NCBI GenBank assembly: GCA_030066455.1
Contig: JASJBQ010000213.1
Coordinates: 1 to 8,286, forward strand
Source of the DNA: Desulfobacterales bacterium
Lineage (GTDB): Bacteria; Desulfobacterota; Desulfobacteria; Desulfobacterales; UBA5852
Direction: 5' to 3'
Length of the DNA stretch: 8,286 nt
This document shows positions 1 to 5,721 of the stretch, piece after piece. Every line of letters begins with the position of its first letter. Positions within the stretch are counted from its first letter, which is position 1. The translations under genes and the position numbers were made by a program. The notes below the pieces were generated by a model that ran no database searches, was not told where the DNA came from, and saw only the letters and a program-made list of their open reading frames with translations.

Positions 1-1399
1 CGCTGCCGAAAACGATCGCATTGGGGGGCGTGGCCACGGGCATCATGAAGGCACAGGAGGCCGAAAGGGTGGCCGGAATCATCAGCAGCAGCGGGTTGAG
101 TTGGATATCGACGGCCACCGAGGCCAATATCGGCAGGAGCATCTGGGTGGTGGCCGTGTTGGATGTCACTTCGGTCAGAAAGGTCATTCCGAAGCAGAGA
201 ATGAATACCATGATAATGGGGTGCAGTCCCCCGACGCCCGCGAATTTGTGACCGATATAGGCGGAGAGTCCTGTATTCTGAAAACCGTTTGCCAAGGCAA
301 AGCCGCCCCCGAACAGCAGAATGATGCCCCAGGGGATCGCCTTGATGACACCCGGTCCCATGATCGTGGGGGATTTGGCATTGGCGCTCCTGGTGGGGAT
401 AAAGAAGAGGAAGAGCCCCATCATGATCCCTATGGTGCCGTCGTCGAGCATTTTTCCGTTGGGGATCAGGTGCGACCACCCCGGAATGGTCATAAATCCC
501 AGAATCAAATCGTTGCGGAAAATCCAGAGCGTCGCCGTCAGCGAGAAAATGACCAGCATGACACCCTCTTCGTAGCTGATCTTCCCCAGTTTTCTGTGCG
601 CTTCATCGACGATGGATCTGTCGATCGTGACATGCGCCGGAACCCGGTACATGATTTTGGTCAGGATCAGCCAGATGATCACCAGCAGGACGATCGTCAG
701 GGGAAGCGCCATGAAAAACCAGGTTCCGAAAGCGAGGGGCTCGGCTTGGGGAAAGGCGATTTCGAAAATCTGCACCAGGGCCAGGTTGGGCGGTGTTCCC
801 ACCAGGGTGGCCATGCCCCCGGCCGAAGCGGCGTAGGCGATTGCCAGCAGCAGCCCCACCGAAAACTTGTGGGTCTCCTCCGGACTGAAGGTGGTTTCCA
901 TCTGGGTGATGATGGCCAGCGCGATGGGCAGCATCATGATGGCCGTGGCCGTGTTGGACATCCACATGGACAGAAAGGCCGTGGACACCATGAAACCCAG
1001 GATCAGACGGGAAGGCCCGCCGCCGATGGCACGAATGATCACCACCGCGATCCGCTTGTGCAGGTTCCATTTCTCCATGGTCAGGGCGATCATGAAACCG
1101 CCCATGAAGAGAAAAATGGTGCTGTTGAGATAAACGGGCGCCGTTTCCTTGGCGCTCGATATGCCCAGAAGCGGATAGAAAGCCAAGGGTAGAAGGGCGG
1201 TGGCAAAGAGCGGGATGGCGTCGAAGATCCACCAGGCGGCCATCAGGGAAGCCACGGCCGCCATGCGCGTGATGGCCGGATTGCCGGGTTCCAGGTCGAC
1301 GAACAGGATGATCACCAGAAAAAGGCCGATTCCCAGGAACAGTCCCGCAGTTTGCATCTTGGTCTTTTTGGGTTCTTTATCTCCCGCCTCAGCACTCAT
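1..1399 (-). CDS. DASS/SLC13-family sodium:dicarboxylate (or sulfate) symporter, C-terminus cut by window edge
   Basis: An inner-membrane carrier of the divalent anion:sodium symporter family, which usually imports succinate, fumarate or malate, and sometimes sulfate, with Na+. The reading frame is open from the ATG at 1399 to the left edge (466 residues visible) and has no stop. Both family signature motifs are present: SNT at residues 148-150 (in SNTATAIMMLP) followed by GTPPN at 201-205, and the second SNT at 413-415 (SNTATTQMLLP) followed by VATPPNAIVFGS near residue 455. These form the Na+ and carboxylate sites in VcINDY-type structures. Many hydrophobic segments begin at about residue 17. 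By comparison with relatives only a few tens of C-terminal residues are missing. The start is set by a strong GGAGG Shine-Dalgarno at 1409-1413, nine bases upstream. The dicarboxylate neighbours favour a C4-dicarboxylate substrate, but sulfate cannot be excluded from sequence. Confidence 0.93.
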   Translation of the reverse strand, partial: MSAEAGDKEPKKTKMQTAGLFLGIGLFLVIILFVDLEPGNPAITRMAAVASLMAAWWIFDAIPLFATALLPLAFYPLLGISSAKETAPVYLNSTIFLFMGGFMIALTMEKWNLHKRIAVVIIRAIGGGPSRLILGFMVSTAFLSMWMSNTATAIMMLPIALAIITQMETTFSPEETHKFSVGLLLAIAYAASAGGMATLVGTPPNLALVQIFEIAFPQAEPLAFGTWFFMALPLTIVLLVIIWLILTKIMYRVPAHVTIDRSIVDEAHRKLGKISYEEGVMLVIFSLTATLWIFRNDLILGFMTIPGWSHLIPNGKMLDDGTIGIMMGLFLFFIPTRSANAKSPTIMGPGVIKAIPWGIILLFGGGFALANGFQNTGLSAYIGHKFAGVGGLHPIIMVFILCFGMTFLTEVTSNTATTQMLLPILASVAVDIQLNPLLLMIPATLSASCAFMMPVATPPNAIVFGS

Positions 1400-1470
1400 T
1401 TATGGTTTCCTCCCCGTCAGCGGCTTCGTATCAATGCATGGGCAATCTCCCCTATCCATAAACCTTAAAT

Positions 1471-1600
1471 TTATCTGGATATCTCCCGCGGATCCCTCAG
1501 GATGCGTTCTCAACCCGTCGCCACTTGTTGAGAACCATATCAACTTCGATCGATGCGAGCCGACTATCGTCTTTACTTCTCTTGCGCTCAAATGAAAGCA
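1471..1600 (-). pseudogene. Possible degenerate remnant of an aspartase/fumarase-family C-terminus
   Basis: Bases 1481-1499 match 1831-1849, the end of the intact aspartase gene, at 17 of 19 positions in the same orientation. On the minus strand both copies encode DPREI followed two residues later by a stop (DPREISR then TAA at 1471-1473; DPREIPK then TGA at 1821-1823). Further upstream, in another frame, 1506-1541 encodes DMVLNKW...EN, resembling ELVLEKGW...EN at residues 593-600 and 613-614 of the intact enzyme, in the same order. An even weaker resemblance (FER/YEK) lies near 1590. This suggests a decayed partial duplication or the relic of a second lyase gene, broken by frameshift and deletion. 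The CCGCGG core recurs elsewhere in this GC-rich window, so chance similarity remains possible. Confidence 0.3.
1506..1535. promoter_or_regulatory. Perfect 9-bp inverted repeat, operator-like
   Basis: GTTCTCAAC (1506-1514) and GTTGAGAAC (1527-1535) are exact reverse complements separated by 12 bases. Their centres are 21 bp apart, about two helical turns, as is common for a dimeric helix-turn-helix regulator. A further related half-site, GTTGATATG on the minus strand (1536-1544), abuts it. The dyad lies about 107 bases upstream of the symporter start codon. As RNA it could form a 9-bp hairpin with a 12-base loop, but no T run follows on either strand, so it is not an intrinsic terminator. The regulator is unknown. 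Confidence 0.3.
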
Positions 1601-1632
1601 ACGCGATGGAACCACCCGACGTTCTTTCGGTG

Positions 1633-1720
1633 TCGGAATCGGCATCGGAATCGGGTCTCGATAGAAAAGCCGATCGCGCTGAATTTCGATTCCGAAATCG
1701 ATAGCGATCCCGACGCCGAT
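1633..1720 (-). repeat. GATCGG-rich imperfect palindromic element
   Basis: TCGGAATCGG occurs twice, 12 bases apart (1633-1642 and 1645-1654). The arm at 1638-1653 is the reverse complement of the arm at 1705-1720 at 14 of 16 positions, with 51 bases between. In a minus-strand transcript both exceptions become G-U pairs, giving an uninterrupted 16-bp stem. In a plus-strand transcript they would be A-C mismatches. A smaller hairpin (ATTTCG / CGAAAT, 1683-1698, four-base loop) sits inside. The low-complexity composition of GAT, TCG and ATC words resembles a dispersed intergenic repeat. Only one copy is in this window. Confidence 0.5.
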
Positions 1721-1820
1721 TATTCAATGCCAATGCAAGACATGCAGCCACAAAACGAATGACGCCCTTTTCCGGCAGCGACCGCAAACAGTCCACGGGG
1801 GGGCAATCGTTTCAGACCGA

Positions 1821-3692
1821 TCACTTGGGGATCTCCCGCGGGTCCGTCATGTTCTCCGGCCGCAGCAAATCGTCAAGCTCTTCCTTGGTCAGCCAGCCCT
1901 TCTCCAGCACCAATTCGTAGACATTGCCGCCGGTCTTGAGCGCCTCCTTGGCAATCGACGCCGATTTTTCATAACCGATCACAGGGTTGAGGGCCGTCAC
2001 CAGGCCGATGCTGCGCTCGACGTAGCCCCGGCAGACCTCGCGGTTGGCGGTAATGCCGGTGATGCAGCGGCTGGTCAGCATGATGCAGGCGTTCTTGAGG
2101 ATCATCATCCCGTGCAGGAGATCGTAGGCGATGATCGGCTCGGCCATGTTGAGCTCCAGTTCGCTGGCCTCGGCCGCCATCGAGACAATGGCGTCGTAGC
2201 CGATGATCTGGTAGCAGACCTGGTTGGCCAGTTCCGGCGCCACCGGGTTGACCTTGCCCGGCATGATCGAGGAGCCCGGCTGCAGGGGCGGCAGGTTGAT
2301 CTCGTTCAGCCCGCAGCGGGGGCCCGAGGACAGCCAGCGCAAATCGTTGCAGATCTTGGAAATCTGCACGGCCGCGCGCTTGAGCGTGCCCGACATCTGG
2401 GCAAAGGCCGCGCAGTCCTGGGTGGCCTCCACCAGGTTTTCGGCCTTCACGATCGGCAGTCCGCTGACCGCGGCCAGTTTTTGGGACACCAGGTTGGCGT
2501 AGCCCGGCGGCGAGTTCAAACCGGTGCCGATGGCCGTGGCCCCCATGTTCACCGCGTGCAGTTCTTCCACGTTGCGTTCCAGTGCGGCCATGCCGCTTTC
2601 GATCATCACGGCATAGGCGCTGAACTCCTGGCCCAGGGTCATGGGCACGGCATCCTGGTTCTCGGTGCGTCCCATCTTGAGGATGTCGGCGAATTCCTCG
2701 CCCTTGTCCGCCAGGGCATCCTTGAGCTCCCCCATGGCACCCAGCAGGTCCTTGAGCGAAAGGATCACCGCCAGCTTGATGGACGTCGGATAGGCGTCGT
2801 TGGTGGACTGGGAGCAGTTCACGTGGTCGTTGGGGTGGAGGTGCTCGTACTGGCCCTTCTCGTGGCCCATGAGCTCCAGGCCGCGGTTGGCGATGACCTC
2901 GTTGGCGTTCATGTTGGTGGACGTCCCGGCCCCGCCCTGGAACATGTCCACCACGAACTGGTCGTGGAGTTTGCCCTCCAGAAGTTCGTCGCAGGCCGCG
3001 CAGATGGCCTTCATCTTGTCCTCGTCGAGCACCCCCAGCTCGGCGTTGGCCTGGGCGGCCGCCTTCTTGACGAAGGCCAGGGCCTCGATCATGTGATCGA
3101 AATTCTTGAGCCGCACCCCGGAGATGGCGAAGTTCTCCAGCGCCCGCTGGGTCTGGACCCCGTAGTAGACCGTGTTGGGCAGCTCGCGCTCGCCCAGGGA
3201 GTCGTGCTCGAGGCGCACGCCCTCCATGAGCTCCTGGAGGGAGTCGACCCCGGCCAACTGCCGTGAGACCACCCGCAGCCGCTCGCTGATGCGCCGCGCC
3301 ACGCGGGACACGATGCGGTAGAAGATCTCCGGTTTTTCGGCTCTGAAAGAATCGATCTTCTCCCGCGGGATCTCCCAGATCGTGACCCCTTCACGGGTAA
3401 ACGCGCCGGTCGAATGGGCGGATTCGTCCAGGAGCGCACTCTCGCTGATCAGCGCGCCGCTGCCCAGGAGCGCCACCTGTTTGCTGGAGCCGTGTTGGCC
3501 GCGGGTGATGGTCACCTCGCCCTCGAGTACGAACCCGGCCCATTTGCGCGGGGTGGATTCGTGAAACAGCCACGCTCCGGCTTCGTAGGATTTCTCCTGG
3601 CCCAGGTCGAAAAAGGCCTGCATGTCCTCCAGCGATATTTCGATCACATGGGCGGCTTCCTTTATGAATCTTTGAAATTGTTCTTTGTTCAT
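1821..3692 (-). CDS. aspA: Aspartate ammonia-lyase with N-terminal cyclic-nucleotide-binding-like domain
   Basis: A cytoplasmic enzyme that converts L-aspartate to fumarate and ammonia. It has 623 residues, against roughly 470 for ordinary aspartases. Residues about 10-146 form a Crp-like beta-roll plus C-helix (WLFHES, FVLEGEV, LISESALLDES, ARRISERLRVVSRQ) with no DNA-binding domain behind it. The lyase domain starts near residue 158 (VRLEHDSLGERELP) and follows E. coli AspA closely: GGAGTSTNMNANEV (253-266), SQSTNDAYPT (294-303), MGRTENQDAVPMTLGQEF (340-357), and the superfamily signature GSSIMPGKVNP (473-483), where Ser474 is the expected catalytic base. MGRTxxQDAVPMTLGQEF and KICNDLRWLSSGPRCGLNE indicate aspartase rather than fumarase. 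The start is supported by AAAGGAG at 3701-3707, eight bases upstream. It lies 100 bases after dcuA on the same strand, echoing the aspA-dcuA pairing of enteric bacteria. The effector domain is my inference from pattern. Confidence 0.93.
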   Translation of the reverse strand: MNKEQFQRFIKEAAHVIEISLEDMQAFFDLGQEKSYEAGAWLFHESTPRKWAGFVLEGEVTITRGQHGSSKQVALLGSGALISESALLDESAHSTGAFTREGVTIWEIPREKIDSFRAEKPEIFYRIVSRVARRISERLRVVSRQLAGVDSLQELMEGVRLEHDSLGERELPNTVYYGVQTQRALENFAISGVRLKNFDHMIEALAFVKKAAAQANAELGVLDEDKMKAICAACDELLEGKLHDQFVVDMFQGGAGTSTNMNANEVIANRGLELMGHEKGQYEHLHPNDHVNCSQSTNDAYPTSIKLAVILSLKDLLGAMGELKDALADKGEEFADILKMGRTENQDAVPMTLGQEFSAYAVMIESGMAALERNVEELHAVNMGATAIGTGLNSPPGYANLVSQKLAAVSGLPIVKAENLVEATQDCAAFAQMSGTLKRAAVQISKICNDLRWLSSGPRCGLNEINLPPLQPGSSIMPGKVNPVAPELANQVCYQIIGYDAIVSMAAEASELELNMAEPIIAYDLLHGMMILKNACIMLTSRCITGITANREVCRGYVERSIGLVTALNPVIGYEKSASIAKEALKTGGNVYELVLEKGWLTKEELDDLLRPENMTDPREIPK

Positions 3693-3792
3693 TTTCGCTG
3701 CTCCTTTTGATTTTCCAATGATCTATTGGAACCAGGTTAAAGCATCGTTTCCGTTCGCTCCGGCCGTGTGGGGCCGATCCCGGGCAACGGCA

Positions 3793-5097
3793 TCAGATGA
3801 TCATCGGCCCCAGGATAAATCCCAGCAGGACGGCCAGGGCGATCGTGGTGACGCCCGGAATCAGAAAGGGGTGGTCGAAGACGTACTTGCCGATCCGCGT
3901 CGAACCGGTGTCGTCGAACTCGACAGCGGCCAGGAGGGTCGGATAGGTCGGCAGCACGAAGAGCGAGCCCACCGCCGCAAACGAAGCGATGGCCGAGACC
4001 GGGCTGACCCCCAGGGCCAGGGCCGCCGGCATCAGCGCTTTCGTGGTGGCCGCCTGGGAATAGAGCAGCATGGCCGCAAAGAAAAGCACCACGGCCAGGA
4101 GCCAGGGTTTGGTTTCGAGCACCGATCCGGCGAACATGTTGATCTCTTCCAGGTGCGCGGCTACGAAGGTCGTCCCCAGCCAGGCCACGCCCAGCACACA
4201 GATGCAGGCGCTCATGCCCGACTTGAAGGTCGGCGCGCTCAGGACGTCGTTGGTGTTGATCTTGCAGACCAGCGCGATCAGGGCGGCCACCGTCAACATG
4301 ATGGTCATGATGGCGTGGTCGCGCTGCAGGACCGGGTCCTCGATCAGGCCGACGTTGTCGCTGATGGCCGAGGCGTAGCCCACCACGAAGATCAGGCCCA
4401 GCAGGAAAATCCCCACCGAGGCCTTGGCCCCGGGCTTGAGTTCCTGTTCCTCGGCCTCAGACACCTCGCTTACCAGTCCCTGGGCCAGACGCTCCTGGTA
4501 GACCGGGTCGTCCTTGAGGTCCTTGCCCAGAAAATTGGTCACCACGGCCCCCAGCATGCAGGCCGTAAACGAGGTGGGGATGCAGACCATCAGGAGCTGA
4601 AGATAGCTCACCCCCACCTTTTCAAGCTCGCTGGCCAGGAAAATCACCGCCGCCGAAATAGGCGAGGCCGTGATGGCCACCTGGGAGGCCACCGTGGCGA
4701 TGGCCAGCGGCCGCGAGGGTCTGATCCCCTGCCCCTTGGCCACCTCGGCGATCACCGGCAGGGTCGAAAAGGCGGTCAGGCCGGTGCCGGCGAAAATGGT
4801 CATGGTGTAGGTCACCACCGGGGCCAGGAAGGTGATGTACTTGGGGTTGCGCCGCAGGATGCCCTCGGCCACCTGAACCATGTAGTCCAGCCCGCCGGCC
4901 ACCTGCATAGCCGCAATCGCGGAAATGACCGACATGATGATCAGAATCACGTCGATGGGAATGCCGCCGGGCTCGAGACCGAAGGCCAGCGCCAGCACCA
5001 GCACACCGAAACCGCCGGCAAACCCGATGCCGATGCTGCCCAGGCGCGCCCCCAGCCAGATAAAGAACAACACCACGATCAGCTCAATGATCCACAT
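3793..5097 (-). CDS. dcuA: Anaerobic C4-dicarboxylate transporter, DcuA type
   Basis: An inner-membrane carrier that in anaerobes takes up aspartate, fumarate or malate, usually in exchange for succinate. At 434 residues it has the usual family length and is hydrophobic throughout. It matches E. coli DcuA far better than DcuB: GARLGSIGIGFAGGFGVLVL (16-35), MQVAGGLDY (64-72), LRRNPKYIT (81-89), ITASPISAAV (142-151), a hydrophilic loop at about 190-225, FKSGMSACICVLGVAWLG (291-308), YSQAAT (346-351), LPTYPTLLAA (382-391) and DDTGSTRIGKYVFDHPF (395-411). The start is supported by AAAGGAG at 5105-5111, seven bases upstream, although that site can fold into a small hairpin. The gene lies 77 bases after the exported-protein gene and 100 bases before the aspartase, so substrate import and conversion to fumarate are probably co-expressed. 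No frameshift or truncation is seen. Confidence 0.95.
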   Translation of the reverse strand: MWIIELIVVLFFIWLGARLGSIGIGFAGGFGVLVLALAFGLEPGGIPIDVILIIMSVISAIAAMQVAGGLDYMVQVAEGILRRNPKYITFLAPVVTYTMTIFAGTGLTAFSTLPVIAEVAKGQGIRPSRPLAIATVASQVAITASPISAAVIFLASELEKVGVSYLQLLMVCIPTSFTACMLGAVVTNFLGKDLKDDPVYQERLAQGLVSEVSEAEEQELKPGAKASVGIFLLGLIFVVGYASAISDNVGLIEDPVLQRDHAIMTIMLTVAALIALVCKINTNDVLSAPTFKSGMSACICVLGVAWLGTTFVAAHLEEINMFAGSVLETKPWLLAVVLFFAAMLLYSQAATTKALMPAALALGVSPVSAIASFAAVGSLFVLPTYPTLLAAVEFDDTGSTRIGKYVFDHPFLIPGVTTIALAVLLGFILGPMII

Positions 5098-5104
5098 GGT
5101 CGTA

Positions 5105-5117
5105 CTCCTTTCAGGAG
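5105..5117 (-). promoter_or_regulatory. Hairpin covering the dcuA ribosome binding site
   Basis: On the minus strand CTCCT (5113-5117), GAA (5110-5112) and AGGAG (5105-5109) form a perfect 5-bp stem with a three-base loop. The AGGAG arm is the core of the dcuA Shine-Dalgarno, seven bases before its ATG. The fold could lower initiation unless opened, but the stem is short, so any effect may be weak. Confidence 0.3.
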
Positions 5118-5174
5118 GCCGCGGCGCGCCCTCGATAATGTCAATCGGATTAAATCGCTCCCCGCCAAGCGCTA

Positions 5175-5687
5175 TCAGGGAATACGGTAGGATCCCTCCA
5201 TGTTCTTGGTGTGGGCTGTCAGGCTGCCGGAGTCCGGGTCCATGAACACCGACGTCCAGGTGAAGTTGGCAATCCCCTCCACGTCGCGCAGGCTGCCGGT
5301 GCCGCCGACCACCTCGGCCGTGACCTGAATACCCTCTTCCAGCGCCCGCCCCCGCAGGATGACAAAGACTTTCTCGCCTTTCTTGCTGCGCCAGACGCAG
5401 CGGCCCTCGCTGCCGGTCACGTCATCCCAGATGCCGGTGCACTCCGACCAGAAGTCGGCGACCTCGCCCATGTTGTTGGTGAGGTTGACATGGCCCTGCA
5501 GGCGGAAGGTGAAGACCTCCCGATCGGGCATGAAGTCGAGGACGTGCCGCTGACCGCTGGCAATCCAGCTTCCCGTAAACGTGCCCTCCTCGGCCGCCTG
5601 AACCGCAGCCGCCGGCAGCAGGATCAGGGTCAGGGCGGCGATAATCAGTGTATAGCAGAACCACCTCCATAATTTTGGACGCCGCAT
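5175..5687 (-). CDS. Exported protein of unknown function, probably periplasmic
   Basis: I do not recognise this gene as a named family. It encodes 170 residues. A basic start (MRRPKLWRW), a hydrophobic core (about 12-28) and AAAVQAAEE form a classical signal peptide, likely cut after Ala31 or Ala32, leaving a mature part of about 138 residues. The mature part is rich in predicted beta strands with alternating polar and hydrophobic residues and contains GGTGSLRDVEG (128-138). That glycine-rich turn is reminiscent of small secreted beta-barrels such as the allene-oxide-cyclase/dirigent-like fold, but this is a weak guess. Cys83 and Cys97 are the only cysteines after the signal peptide and could form a disulfide. 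A longer frame back to 5900 exists, but I chose 5687 because AAAGGAG (5695-5701) lies seven bases upstream and the signal peptide begins there. It starts 34 bases after the malic enzyme gene ends and precedes dcuA, so it is probably co-transcribed with them. Confidence 0.8.
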   Translation of the reverse strand: MRRPKLWRWFCYTLIIAALTLILLPAAAVQAAEEGTFTGSWIASGQRHVLDFMPDREVFTFRLQGHVNLTNNMGEVADFWSECTGIWDDVTGSEGRCVWRSKKGEKVFVILRGRALEEGIQVTAEVVGGTGSLRDVEGIANFTWTSVFMDPDSGSLTAHTKNMEGSYRIP

Positions 5688-5721
5688 GGATGCTCTCCTT
5701 TCAGCCAATAATGTTAAACGG

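Larger units (their letters stand above)
1400..1820. other. Non-coding interval between aspartase and symporter
   Basis: These 421 bases contain no convincing gene and are less GC-rich than their surroundings. Read on the minus strand from the aspartase stop, they hold three things: a GATCGG-rich palindromic element (1633-1720); a stretch (about 1471-1600) that may be a decayed copy of the aspartase C-terminus and includes a 9-bp dyad; and an AT-rich leader (about 1455-1480) before the symporter Shine-Dalgarno. I found no hairpin followed by a T run after the aspartase stop, so its terminator is not identified. I could not fix a promoter for the symporter with confidence. Confidence 0.7.

Noticed and set aside
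101..1192. Long plus-strand open frame of 363 codons opposite the symporter
   Set aside because: It is rich in Gly, His, Gln, Arg and Asp with no domain pattern, as expected for the antisense of a GC-rich gene. The minus-strand frame carries two SNT motifs and membrane segments.
1430..1465. Sigma-54-like promoter (TGG...TTGC) upstream of the symporter
   Set aside because: The GG to GC spacing is 12 bases instead of the required 10.
1497..1796. Minus-strand open frame of 99 codons in the 421-base gap
   Set aside because: It starts at a GTG without a ribosome binding site and reads through the palindromic repeat, giving RNRN and DSDADSD runs. Treated as non-coding, apart from its last part, which may be an aspartase remnant.
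2112..3266. Plus-strand open frame of 384 codons opposite the aspartase
   Set aside because: It is the antisense of a gene with full catalytic motifs. Its composition is repetitive (Gly, His, Val, Leu, Gln) and it resembles no family.
3758..3785. CGGCC/GGCCG hairpin between dcuA and the aspartase
   Set aside because: It has only a 5-bp stem and no following T run, so it is not a credible terminator.
5125..5150. TTGACA-like -35 box on the minus strand upstream of dcuA
   Set aside because: No acceptable -10 hexamer lies 16-18 bases downstream; that stretch is GC-rich.
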